Shown piece after piece: positions 36,792 through 49,109 of a stretch of 64,000 bases of DNA. Below the pieces are notes generated by a model, which ran no database searches, was not told where the DNA came from, and saw only the letters and a program-made list of their open reading frames with translations. The translations under genes and the position numbers were made by a program. The stretch is from Tetmemena sp. SeJ-2015. Taxonomy: Eukaryota; Ciliophora; Spirotrichea; Sporadotrichida; Oxytrichidae. Within the stretch, counting starts at the first letter, position 1. Each line of letters starts with the position of its first letter. Location: NCBI GenBank assembly GCA_027382625.1, contig JAJKFJ010021174.1, forward strand, positions 102,588 through 166,587, in the 5' to 3' direction.

Positions 36792-38635
36792 TTTAATAAT
36801 AAATTGTAACAAAATAACATATAATCACTACAGTAAACCTAATCAATGTGATAAGTAATTATGGATTTTATTAAATTGGAGTTTATAAATTATTTATGAT
36901 AAAGGATAAGTATCTGGAATAAAAAAGATATGAAGAGGGACATCAAAAATACCTATATAACAAAAGAATTTTAAGGACAAGATTAGCTAAAAGTTAAAGA
37001 GTATTCGAAGAAACACAATCATCTCTTAAATTTGAAATAAGTTAAGTTTATATATATATTTAAATGCTAATTACAGCAAATAGAATTTATAATACAAAAG
37101 TATTTAATTCTTGGCTGAAGATTTGTAAAGTTGAAATTTAAATTTTTAATTATTTTTTAAATACTTATTTAAAAAGCAATTTTAACTATATTCACTGAGA
37201 GAGAGGAGCAGAAAATTATTGAAAATATTACTGACATAATAAATCATAATCGATTAATGAAAGTGAATTTGCTAATTTAAAAATAAATATAAAATTCATT
37301 TGAATTTCTAAAGACTATTTTAGTATGCTATAAAGGGGTTTTTTGTCCTCTTTTTATAATTTATCACTAATTTAAGCAAAATTGGCCAATAAACTTTTTC
37401 TCTCTTTTTAATCGATAGTAACTTTAATTTCTTGAAAAGATTTTTAGTTAAATTTGCAAATCTTTACTTTTAAAGATATTTATTTCCTTTGAAATTACAT
37501 ATATAAAATATGATTTTAAAATAAGCTATAACTCATTCATTCTTTAGAAATGTTCTAGTCACATCGACATAAAAGAAATAAAATATTAAATCTTAAATTA
37601 TTATAATTACCAATTTATTTCATCTATTTAATTCCTTTTTGTAATAAATCTTTTATGATCAAATTTATTAGATTCTTAAGAAGAGAAAATCTTTTACTCT
37701 TTAAATAATCTTAATAAAATTTAAGCATCTTTAAAGAAAAAATCATTTACAATGCAAACTTATTTGATCAAATATAAATTGATTCTTTCTTTTTAACTAT
37801 TCTTTTTTTACAATAATTCTCTTCATCTAAATTATAATTGTTTTCCTCTATTATCTTTTAATGAGATTGAAGAAGCTGTCTCTTTAGACGAATTAATAAG
37901 CCATGATTAATAAATCCCTTACACCTCTTTCCTTCACAAATTGAGTTTTTAATCATGATTCCAATATATAAAACCTAAACCAAATTAAAAATTAATTAAA
38001 TAAAGATCTTCAAGAAACAATCTCTAAAAGTTTATTCACTTACTATTCAAGACAATATCAAATCAGCTAAAATCATTCACACATTCTATATTTTTATCAA
38101 TGAACAATACGATTAAATGCCTTTTAATAAGAAAAAATGATAATATAATTTATTTAGCATTCAAAATACATTTGTGCATTAATTTTGGGCCTTCATTGAA
38201 CTAAATCTTATCCATAGTCATTTTAATAAGACTTTATAGTGCCAAGATAAAAAACTTTTTTAGGAATGTTAATAAGAATATGTGGCAAGCAAGTTACATT
38301 CTAGCAATTTCTGAATTTAATTCTTCTCCTAATAGAATCAGAGTAGCCAAATTGTGTTTAGTTTAATAAATTAGGTAATCTATTAGAGAATTATGGCTTT
38401 CTCTTCTTTCTTCTCTTTTAAGATTAGTTTAATCGAGAGAGTGAGTGAGGAAACACGCTTGAGTATAATAAATAAAGTTAATTAAATAATCTATAAAAAG
38501 AGACAACACTATTTTTCATCAACTTCCTAATCCCAAAAACAAAGAATTTACTTCACTCAAAGGAAAATAAGTGATGATCAACTTCCATTATAAATCAGTT
38601 TAGCTTATTCACTCTATATCTCATTTTTAATTAAG
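36792..38635. other. Long AT-rich intergenic region
   Basis: About 1.8 kb of very low GC between the divergent genes at 36.8 and 38.6 kb. I see no conserved protein, tRNA or repeat array. It may contain promoters and telomere-addition sites for both nanochromosomes, which cannot be read directly. Confidence 0.5.
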
Positions 38636-41400
38636 ACTAGGGCGATCCTAGAGACGACGATGGATACTTAGAGGAAAATGATGAAGACGAGGATGGGCTT
38701 TACTTCGAAAAAGAAGAGGATACAGAAGAAGATCATGAGCTCACCAAGCAAGAGCAGCAATTACAAAGAGATCGCTTTCTTTATCCCGACTAACTGCACT
38801 TTAATTATAAATTACGATAAGTGTGTGACTCTTAAAAGAACTTCTAAGATGACTATGCGCTCGATCCAGGCAAAGGTCATCATCTGTACGTTAGCTAGAC
38901 AGAAAAACTTTAAATTTTAAGTCCATCTATGTCTTTTATAAATTAACTTGTGCCAATGCCTTTAGTCTAGACGGGAATATCTCTTGTCCCAGATTTAAAA
39001 TTTGGATGGAAGCCTGAGGGAGACAAAGAAACCCCTCCTATCCCTTTGTGCTTCAGCTTACTTAGCTTCAATCTTGAGCAGTTTAATTATACTAAGGTGC
39101 TGTACGTAGGTCCTCGCTTTCCAAACACCTACAAAATGCATCAGTAATATGCGAACAAGCAGATCAAACTACCTCTATAGAATGAAATCATAATTGTAGT
39201 TTATTTTAAATGAAAAAGAGTTACAAACTAAGACTGAAGGAGGCAGTAATAATCTCACTCCATAGACATACAGTTTTCAGTTCCCGAAATATCACGAGGC
39301 CAATTAGTATAACTATGAGGAGGCTTTCACAAATTTCTTAGAGCAGATCTCAGATGAAAATTAGCTTACATATATAGCTCTATTTAACATTTTTACATTA
39401 CTTTAAAATTCCATCCTGGATTAAAACTTAAACTTCACCAAACCATAATCGTAGTATCTTTAGCCGAACTAATAGCAAAATTAAGATGATTAAATCCAAG
39501 AGATAATAAATAAAGGTGGAAGCTATTGGGAAGTAGAGGACGAATTAGTCTTCGATTCCAATTTTGAATCTGGAAATTTAGACTTTGTTGGAAAAGTATC
39601 TGATAACGAATTTAAATTCATCTGTATGTTAAGATGATCAGAGCATAAATTTATTTAATTTGACTTACTGATGAGGTTGGATACAAACAGCCGCTCAAAT
39701 CAGTGCTGGTACTACTTCAGCATAGAGAACAAACAAAGTTGCAAGTTCAAAAAAGGCTCGACAGTAAAGTTTAACATCCTGAACTTTACCAAGCCTAACT
39801 CTCTCTATAATTAGGTAAGCAATTTACTTTATCTCTGATCTCAACCTTAGCTTAAAATTTCTCTAAAATTACACTTTTAGGGTATGAGACCAGTAGCTTG
39901 GTCTGTTTAAAAATGCGAGGAGTTTGGAATTGGTTGGCACCGTGCTGGTTTTAACATAAGTTACAAGACAAGCAAGATCTCTCGAGCCTGCAGCTCCCCT
40001 TCATCGTAATTTCTTAATCATTATCACATTTCACCAATCTTTTAGAAAGCCATTCTACTGTGCAAGCTTTGAATATACTTTCGAATACTCAGAGGATAAG
40101 ATTTGGTTCGCTTACTCTATCCCCTACACATACTCTATGCAGCTAAACTTTATAAAAGCTATTGAAGAGATACAGTAAAGTCCAGAGAATAAAACTCACA
40201 ACCTCATCTTTAAGAAAGAAGTTATTGGGAGATCTCTATCAGGAGTTGATATTCACATGCTGACTATCACTGATTTCAGCGAGACTAACAAGAGAAAGAA
40301 AAATATAGTAGTAGTTTAGTTTTAATGCTGTTTAAAAGAAAGAAAACAGTGCTGTGTGTGGGAGGCTGCACCCTGGGGAGACTCACTCAAGCTGGCTAAT
40401 TCATGGATTGATAAGATACTTGCTGTCTGATAACTACAAGGCATAAGAGCTCAGAAGAAGAGTTGTCTTTAAGATAGTGCCTATGATGAATCCTGATGGG
40501 GTTATTATAGGAAACTACAGGACTTATTTTTTCTTACGGTATAAATTTAACTTCCTTAGCTGGCTGTGATTTGAATCGAAACTTCGGAGATAAAGATGCC
40601 TCTGCAAGAATAAACCCAGAGGCAGTGTGCTTCAAGAAAATGGCAAGCGTCTAGTAGCGAGTAGCTTTCTTCTTTGATGTGCATTCCCATTCTAGTAAGA
40701 AATCTATATTCTTGTATGGATCCTACTTTCCTCTTCACTCTGAGCACTACCTGAAACTTCGCATCTTGCCTAAACTACTATAAGAGCGAACATAAATGTT
40801 TAGGTACTACTCTTGCAGATTTAGAAACGAGCCTCATAAAGGGTTTATAATATATTCTATGATACTCATTATATAATATACATAAAGTTAACTCTGTGAG
40901 ACAAACACTATGCAGAAACTTTAATCTCCCATAGTCATATACCATAGAGACTTCCATTATGGGTTTTCTAAATAAGACTCGTCAAACTATCTCTTTCGGT
41001 ATTAGTGCACTTCAGTAAACAGTCATTATCTTTAAAATTGATATATGTGTAAGTATTTTGGGGAGAAACTTGGAGAGACGATCTTAGATTGGTTTTTGAT
41101 TATGGACTAACACTAAAGAGAGAAAATAAGAAAGGCGATCTTGATGAGCAGACAACGAAGGACTAAGAAGAGAACCATCATAGATATCTTAGGGGAGGAA
41201 GATTACGAGGAATACAGGTAGGAGATAACTTAGCAGTTAGAAGTGGAAAGACAGGCAGCTGCTGCTGAGAAAGAGAGATAGTAATAGCAGTAGAGTAATA
41301 ACACCCTTGACAACCAAGTTGTCAACACCATTTCTTCTTTTAAAGTAGATAAAGTTAAGCACAATTATTCATTAAAGTTTTCAATTATAAATTATTAAAG
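38636..41400 (+). CDS. Cytosolic carboxypeptidase (M14, CCP/AGBL family)
   Basis: This family trims polyglutamate chains and C-terminal residues from tubulin in cilia. Order: an acidic N-terminus ([20 protein letters not shown]), [11 protein letters not shown]; the CCP-specific N-domain ([58 protein letters not shown]); [26 protein letters not shown]; zinc ligands in [13 protein letters not shown] (about 40365); [15 protein letters not shown] (about 40485); [26 protein letters not shown] (third ligand His, about 40675); and [11 protein letters not shown] with the catalytic Glu (about 40945). IES-like inserts break it. All metal and catalytic residues are present, so it should be active. Confidence 0.9.
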
Positions 41401-44400
41401 GAGATGGAGAAGTTATAGAAGAAGAAAATTCAACAGCGCAAAATTTAGCCAATAAAGCAAAAAAGAAAAGCAAACCAATTATTATCATGATAAGCTTGAA
41501 AAAGGAATTTAAATATCGAAATCAATCTTCATTTCAATCTATAATTGGAAATAAAATAAGATAATTGGCTTTTTATGATACTCAGCTACTCATTTTTATT
41601 TATTTGAAGACTAATTTTTTTAAAAACCCCTATATTTGGATAAATTATTGCAATAATGGTACATCTGGAAGCACTTCACTAAAGAAGAGTAAAACTAGAA
41701 AGAAACAGTATGCGGCACTCAGTACGAGCAAGATTATTACTCAATCGAGAGAGCAAACACAATTTACAGTAAATGAAACGGAGAGTATCCCTGAATAAAA
41801 TCAACTTCCCTCTCCTTTAATAATGAGTAAGAAAGAAAGCAACCTTGGAGCTAATCAGGAATCAGAAGATGATTAGCAAACATCAGCATTATATTCTTAT
41901 ATACACATACATTTTAGCACTTTAACCCAAAATCTTTAAGTATAGTGTAAATTATTTTAATTAAGCTATGTTGATTTATATGGTAATCTCTAATTCTCAA
42001 TCAAATTTTTAAGCATAATATATATTATATCTGCAATAAGAGTTTATTATATTTGAGTTTGCTAATTTAAAAGCCTCTTATCATATATTTTATTATGACT
42101 TGCAATATCAACCAAAGGAATCTGAAGAAGATTAGGTAAAGAAAGTAAATACAAACAAGGGATTCTTTGTACCTAGACTGGCCGGCTTTGAATATCTAGA
42201 GGGGCCTGAAAAGAAAAAGCCACTCCCAGCTATGGCGCAATCTTAAGTTGGATAGAAAACAGGTGCTGGAGGTGGTGAATCGCTTGGTCAAAATTAAGAC
42301 TGGGAGAGATGGAGGCAAATGCTAGGAGAGGATGATGATCAGATGTACATCTACGAAGATCAAATCAATCATCAAGAAGGGGATTAACCTCTCAAGCTAT
42401 CTCCATAAACCAAATTTTATTTTGATGAAGCGATTAGAAGATATAGTGGGGGAGATTAAGAGAGATCTACTCAAGAAAAGTAATATAAATGTGACAAGTA
42501 GTATGAACAACACCCATCATGAATTAACTTTATTTGCTATTAATCTAACGCGTTTAAGGAAGAGCAAGTAGGCGACGAAAGTGACCTAGATTCTCAAAAG
42601 GGAGAGTCCTCCGACGATGAGGAAAATCCAAGGGAGAGAGATTAAATAGACGAAGATTGTTTCAACATGCAAAATTGCCTACTCTCCTACCTCGATTCTC
42701 ATTTTTATAATCCCAAATTTAATTCTTAGTTGTTATTGATTCTATTAAGTAGCCAATATAGGATAAAAGAAGCACGAATTAGCTAATAACGGTAAATATC
42801 CGCAAAACTGCGAAGGATAATCAGTCGTCAGCCGCTAAAATTACCGCTCCAGGATCTAAGGGGAAATATAATATATTCAAAGAATAGAATAAAATGCAAT
42901 CTGCAATCGATTAAGCAGCTTAAGTAAAAAAGTAGGTTCAGACTGATGCCACCAACTCCCCTCGAAAAGAAGTAGTCTATCAAGTCAAAAATTAGCAAGT
43001 CATTAATCCATGATGCTAAGATTACTCAATACTAATTTTCAATTTTGGTTTAATAACATGAGGCCTTCAAAGTTTAAGGAAATGGGTGGGAAGCAAGTGC
43101 AACGCAGAAACATGCATGGGGTTTTCTATTCTCACCAAACGAATTCCAACGCAATTGATTAGGACCTATCATATACCCTTACTCACAAAAGCAACCAAGA
43201 GTTCTTTGAACTTCTTAAAAATTATATGGGAAAGAATCAAGCAAACTCGAATAATTAAGCTCAATAAAACTTAAATTAAGGCTACAACTTTACAAATTAG
43301 AATTTAAACTAGAGCGGCACTGGCCTGATGGTAATTGAACCTGATTCTTCAAATCAATAGGTAAATTAGGAAAAGAGGCAGCCTATTTAGGCCATTCTTA
43401 GAGTCAACGAGCCATTGTTTAATCCTCCACAAAATTTGAACAATTCAAGTCTGATCATCAAACCTATTACAAGAGAGCTACTCTATATATAAAGTATATA
43501 CCTATTTTCATTAGCAGTACCAGAATCAACAAAATTAACTAGGTTCTTAGAACTAAGGCTCGCGCAACTCTATCAGCAGCCAAGCAAATCAAATATAAGA
43601 AAATTAACTTATCAAAAGCCAAGGAATATTTCAGAGACAGCAGTAGTAGCAGCAATAATAGCAATAGCAGTAGAACTTATCCCTGAATTAAAGTAGAGTT
43701 AGAACAAGTTAGAGTAACGTGAGAGGAAGTAACTCAGGAATAGCACCAGTCTCAAAGGGAGCACTATAGATGAGATCTTAGCTGAATTAAAAATAGAATT
43801 TCAAATATTTCCATTGATTTTGATAATTCACAATAGAGATAGTTCAGATAGGATCAGATGAGACAAATGGTGAGCGATTATCAAGCGAAGTAAGGGGTAT
43901 GGACTAGCGAAATTTCAACAGCGCAGCCACTCACAGTGATTAAGGCACGACAATTACAACTCGAGGACTAAGATAAGTTTGATCAAGAGAATTGTTATGG
44001 CTCTTAAAAGCAGACAAAAGATAGTTAATACATCAAGAATAATAGGCAACTAAATGGAAGTGTTACTTATAGCATAGCCATTTGTATTTTTAAAAGTAAG
44101 CTAGATGAAAATCATGATAAGAAAAGCTAAAGAGACTTTTCTTCATATGTGGAAGGCTAATAAAGTTATCTCTCCAAGAATAGATCCAGACTTGCCTCAG
44201 CTTCTGCTTTTGGTAAACGCCCAAGCACCTCTCAGTAAACTTAATCCCATCATCACTCAAACTTAAGCACCCTTCAAAGCAACCATTTACAGTCAAGCTT
44301 TCTCAAAAGTGGGGACCAGAGCACTTCTATAAAGTCGACAAAGCCTAGTTTATAGCAGATTCTTAGCAATGACTTCGATCAGAGATACCTCTTATAGTAA

Positions 44401-46160
44401 GTTTAGTCTAATGAAACCAGCAGTCTTTCTTAAAAATAGGGTAGTGAGGAGAGACAAGGATAAAGCTTTTTGAGATAAAAGAATGGGCTTGTCCCAAAAG
44501 ATGAACCTCAAATTTTAAAGTAAAAGGAAGTTCAAAAATCAACAAGTCTCTATTAGAATAGACTTTAAGGACCCGCTTAAGATAGCCATCATCAAAGTTA
44601 AACTACTTCAGCTAAGGGAAGTCCAAAATCCTCAAATTTTAAGAGAGTTGTTTCTGAAAAAGAAGCAACAAATATATAACCCTAGTAAAGCACACTCTAA
44701 AAATCATCTTTTAACATTAATTTACAAAAGTTGTCTTAAGATCTTTTCTTTCTTTAAAATTTGCGGATGGGCTATGGATAAAACGATGCTGCTCATTAAA
44801 ACATTATATCTGCACCTTAGCACACAGCCATCAAGATACCTTCAACGCATATAAAAAGCAACTCCTCAAACTTCTTATTCTTCTTTCTCGATTAGTTATT
44901 TACTTCTTTGGTGTTGAGAGTAATCAATAGGACTCTAGTTTTCTAACTCCTCAGATAGACTCCTTAAATCAGCAAATTTAGAGAAGAGCAGGAGGATAGG
45001 CCACTCCTCAAAGGATATAAAAGGACTATGTGTCAATAAATAGCTCTCTTAATTTATAGCAACATCGCATTTTAGAGAATTTTGTCATTTTAGTTTGAAT
45101 TATTGCATCTTGAAGCACCATGCCAGGAAATCATAAAATACCTACCCTACTAAATAATCAGGTGATTATCCCTCTAGTGGTGAAAATTAAATTATTCTAT
45201 TTATTTTGTTGAAAAAGTTTTACAAAATTCCTTTTCTAAGAGTTTTTACAATCAAAGATAGCAAAATACCTCAGTTGCAACAAGAGATGAAGAAGTTTAT
45301 AGCATATAAATTTGAGTTATAAACAATAAAAATTTGAGTCTGCTTTAATATTTTTCAATGAATACACTCATTAGAATTAAGTTAGAAACTGTAGTCTAGT
45401 TTTAATAATATCACTTAATTTTTAAGATGAGAAGAATTCAAGCACAGGGATGAGTTCATCTCTTCAAGTAATGGGATCCAGCCACTAGATTAAAGAAAGT
45501 CTTTCTTTGAAAGCCTAGCTCAAAAACGTGTAAACTACAGTTATCCCTGAGAAAGTATTGATAATTGAGAGAATAGTCACTGGAGACTAAGCAAAGACAG
45601 CTAGCTTAGGCATTCACCAGCAACGAAGGATAGGGAGTGCTGTACCACGCTCTAACATGATCGCAGGCTAAAGATATCCAGTAGTAATTATTCAAGAATA
45701 AGAGAAAGCAGGAATTCAACACAATTCATGGATGAACTAAGCACTCTCTGTTAATGGAGGAGGAGGAGGCCCTCAGTCTTCTAGCAGTGAATACACTCTC
45801 CACTATAGTTAGAATGCGAATCCTGCTAAGCCAGGGGGCTAAACTTAGAGTCACAATAGAAATAACTCTCAGCCTACAAACACAGCGATCCCTTATTAGG
45901 ATTCCTTTCCGATTAGGATCAGTACTGCACTTTAAGGTGCAGAAACTAAAAGTACCAAGAAGAATCAAATAGTTATAGACTTGTACAAGAATACCGCCTA
46001 TGATTCTCAAATGCAATTATAAAATTCTAAGAACACATAAGAATAAAATTAGACGGAATCAAATGCCTTTAGCTAAAAAGGGAAAAGAAACGCTGGCAGG
46101 TCATTAGTGGTAAAAATGAATCAAATGGTAACTATTGATGAGGGCATTTAGTGTGAATGA
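41401..46160 (+). CDS. Gln/Asn-rich tail, probably of the carboxypeptidase gene
   Basis: Disordered coding blocks run on in the same strand: TSGSTSLKKSKTRKKQ (about 41655), PKESEEDQVKKVN, FFVPRLAGFEYLEGPEKKKP (about 42165), YIYEDQINHQEGDQPLKL, NIRKTAKDNQSSAAK (about 42797), QANSNNQAQQNLNQGYNF (about 43230), a poly-Gln run (43638-43673), SGIAPVSKGALQ, GGGGGPQSSSSEYTLHY (about 45745), and a last block ending ...VTIDEGIQCE with TGA at 46158-46160. AT-rich inserts separate the blocks. No start codon or stop clearly separates it from the carboxypeptidase, so a single gene with a very long tail is my preferred reading; two genes remain possible. Confidence 0.5.
43638..43673 (+). repeat. Poly-Gln tract written in four codons
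   Basis: Twelve consecutive Gln codons mix CAG, CAA, TAG and TAA (CAG CAG TAG TAG CAG CAA TAA TAG CAA TAG CAG TAG). In the standard code it would contain six stops. It directly illustrates TAR=Gln in this genome. Confidence 0.9.
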
Positions 46161-46323
46161 GATTCCTCAATTAGTAAATAAAGTCATAATAATTATTGTT
46201 TATTTTAAGTAATCCTTTATTTAATGACAAAAGAACTATGATTTTTAAATCTAGAAGTATAAACTATAGCTTTAAATTCACTCGGGAACGTATAATAAAT
46301 TAGAAATTGAAAGGTTATTGTTA

Positions 46324-48892
46324 ATGGACGACCTTTAAAAGCAACTAGCAGCTCAGGATGCGGCATCTTCCTCAGGCGCTGCAAATGCTCTTTCAAACCC
46401 TCATCTTGGTATCATGCGTATTCCGCAGACTAAGAACTACAACGCAGCTGAGATATAAATCACAGCAGAGCAGCTTTTAAGAGAATCTTAGGCCTATAAA
46501 TAGGATGAGGTTCAAGTATTCCGCTCTAAGTTGCAGGACCAAGAAGAGCTGGAAGACTACAAGTATAGAACTCGTAAAGAATACGAGGACTCAATTAGGA
46601 GGCAGCGCCATCACATAGGTACTTGGATTAAGTACGCAGAATGGGAGGCGAGTATAGGCGAATTTGATAGAGCAAGGTCTGTCTTTGAAAGGACTATTGA
46701 CGTTGACTTCGAGCACATCACTCTTTGGTTGAAGTATGCAGAGATTGAGATGAAGAACAAATATCTATCTTGAATTCTAAATTCTTTATTGATTTTATCT
46801 TTTTACGAGAACAAGTTTGTGAATCATGCAAGGAACGTATGGGAGCGTGCTTGCAAGCATCTACCTCGAGTGGATCAGTTCTGGTACAAGTATGCCTACA
46901 TGGAGGAGATGCTAGGTTAATACGACAGAGTCCGCAAAATCTTTGAGGACTGGATGACCTGGCAGCCTCCTGAAAATGCTTGGAACGCCTACTTAAAGTT
47001 TGAAGAGCGTTAAGGTCAACTAGATAAGTGTAGAACAATCCTTGAAAGGTAAACTTAGATTCTTTAATTATATACAATATTAAGTGATAACTCATTTTAC
47101 ATTGATGTGAACCCAACAGTTGCTAGCTATCTTAAGGCTTCAAGCTTTGAAGAATAAACACTCACTATTATGTTAAGTTTCATCTTAAAGAGGATTAATT
47201 AAGTTTAGCACCGCAATCGTGATCAAGCGAGGCTCTTCTATGAGAGAGCCTTGGCTGAGTTAGGTCCAAGAGCTTTTGAGGAAAGTCTATTCCTACAGTT
47301 TACAAGATTCGAGATTCGCCTTGGAGAATACGAAAGGGCCAAGATCTTATTTAAATACGGACTAGACAACTTGTCGAAAGAAAGAGCAGGCAGACTATAT
47401 CAGGCATTTTTAGAATTCGAGAAGCAGCATGGCACCAGAGAGGAGATGGAGGATGTTATCTTAACCAAGCGAAGACACTATCTTGAGCTAACACTAATTA
47501 TATCTTCACTAAATGGGAATAAGGTATGAAGTTATATTATTTTGAGCAGGAGATGGTTAAGATTCAATAAAATGGGAAAGAGGTTTACGATTACGATTTG
47601 TGGTTCGACTATACTAGACTTGAAGAGTAAAGTGGAAATATAGAAAGAGCTAGGGAGGTCTATGAGAGAGCCATTGAAAACATCCCTCCAGTTCTTGAGA
47701 AGAGATACTGGAAGCGCTATATCTATCTTCACAATAATCATTAAGAATTAATTCAATAATATCTTTGGATGAACTATGCTATCTTTGAAGAGCTCCAGGC
47801 CTAGAATACTGATAGAGCACAAGCAATTTATGAGAAACTTCTCTTTGAGTTGCTTCCTCACGAGAGCTTCACTTTTGCAAGAGTGTGGGTGATGTTCGCT
47901 CAGTTCCTTCTGAGGTAAAAGAATCTGGATAGGGCTAGAAAGGTATTCGGGCAGGCGATTGGCAGGTGCCCCAGACGCTAGATCTTCAAATCTTATGCTT
48001 AGATCGAGATGCAACTTGGTTAGTTAGACAGATGCAGAAATATTTACTAGAAACAGATTGAAATATTTCATTAAACTTGTATAAATAAAGTATTTAAGCT
48101 ATGATATGTATTACTAAATTTGTATAATTTTTTATATTCCCTGAGATAAGTGATGTATGGATTGAGTTTGCAGAATTCGAAGCTCAGCTTGAGGAAGTGG
48201 GCCGAGCCAGAGAAATCTTCGAGCTCTCTATTCAGCGAGTTAACTTGGACATGCCTGAGAAAGTGTGGTAGGCTTATTTAGACTTCGAGATTTCTCTTGG
48301 AGAATTAGGAAACGTGAGAACTCTTTACTCACGGCTCCTTTCCAAGAGCAAGCACTTAAAGGTATGGCTTTCCTACTCCAAGTTTGAAGCTGAAGTTGCT
48401 AAGAATCTCAAACTACTCGCAAAGTCTATCAATATAAATGAAATGAGGGTCTTATATATATTTGTTGATATGTGTTCTATCAAGAAGCATATAATCACTT
48501 CAGAACGAATGAACCAGAGCTTAAGGAGGAGAGGCTGATGGTGATTGAGAATTGGCTGAGATTTGAAGAGGGGCCTCTTGGCTCGGAGGATGAACTTGAG
48601 AAAGTTAAATCTAAGATCCCCAAAAGAGTCAAGAAAAGAAGAAAGCTCAAGGTCATCAATCAAGCAACTGGAGAAGAGGTCAATGTTCAAAAAATATTGT
48701 TTCCTTTTATCAATTTTGCTTAAAATTGATGTTTGATTAAATGAAGGAGATGGAGGATGGGAGGAGTACTACGATTATCTGTTTCCTGATGACGCTCAAG
48801 AGTAAAGGAAGAGTCTCAAGATACTAGAGATGGCTCACAAATGGAAAAAGGAGCAGAGTGCTGGCATCACAACAGCCCCTCTCAAGAAATGA
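46324..48892 (+). CDS. CRNKL1: Crooked-neck-like splicing factor (HAT repeats)
   Basis: Part of the spliceosomal NineTeen complex and its surroundings (yeast Clf1/Syf3), acting in the nucleus. From [16 protein letters not shown] the protein reads the family N-terminus ...[22 protein letters not shown], then tandem HAT repeats of W-x-KYA-x-E / RAR-x-VFER type ([118 protein letters not shown]). It ends in a basic/acidic tail and TGA at 48890. Seven IESs with pointers AGAACAA, TA, TTGAG, TATCTT, ATATT, TAT and GAAG are removable in frame. An eighth insert near 47150-47205 has uncertain pointers. This gene is the best proof that the window is germline DNA. Confidence 0.95.
46761..46814. other. 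54-base IES, pointer AGAACAA
   Basis: AGAACAA at 46754-46760 and 46808-46814. Excision gives [18 protein letters not shown] in frame. Confidence 0.95.
47052..47099. other. 48-base IES, pointer TA
   Basis: TA at 47050-47051 and 47098-47099. Excision joins TILER to [12 protein letters not shown] in frame. The short pointer makes the exact edge less certain. Confidence 0.75.
47488..47546. other. 59-base IES, pointer TTGAG
   Basis: TTGAG at 47483-47487 and 47542-47546. Excision gives KRRHYLEQEMVKI in frame. Confidence 0.9.
47730..47765. other. 36-base IES, pointer TATCTT
   Basis: TATCTT at 47724-47729 and 47760-47765. Excision gives [15 protein letters not shown] in frame, restoring a HAT repeat. 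Confidence 0.92.
48068..48138. other. 71-base IES, pointer ATATT
   Basis: ATATT at 48063-48067 and 48134-48138. Excision gives [16 protein letters not shown] in frame. Confidence 0.9.
48458..48480. other. 23-base IES, pointer TAT
   Basis: TAT at 48455-48457 and 48478-48480. Excision gives [14 protein letters not shown] in frame, as the family expects. Confidence 0.8.
48677..48746. other. 70-base IES, pointer GAAG
   Basis: GAAG at 48673-48676 and 48743-48746. Excision joins QATGEG to [15 protein letters not shown] in frame. Confidence 0.88.
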
Positions 48893-49109
48893 AATCAAGA
48901 GCGGAGGAAAGAAAATGAAGAATGAAAATAAGATATTGATGATGATGAGGACTCTTGATTTAATAATACCCAAGTAGTAGTATTGTTGTATGAGTGTTAA
49001 TTAATTTTCTAAGAAATTGACTGGCTTAAATAAGTTTAATACAAAGGGGTGTTTGAGATTAGCATCCCTTTAATAATTATACATACTATACAATTAAAAT
49101 TGACTATCT

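Noticed and set aside
46761..46814. Spliceosomal intron instead of IES
   Set aside because: The insert lacks GT-AG ends and is flanked by a perfect 7-base direct repeat, as expected for an IES.
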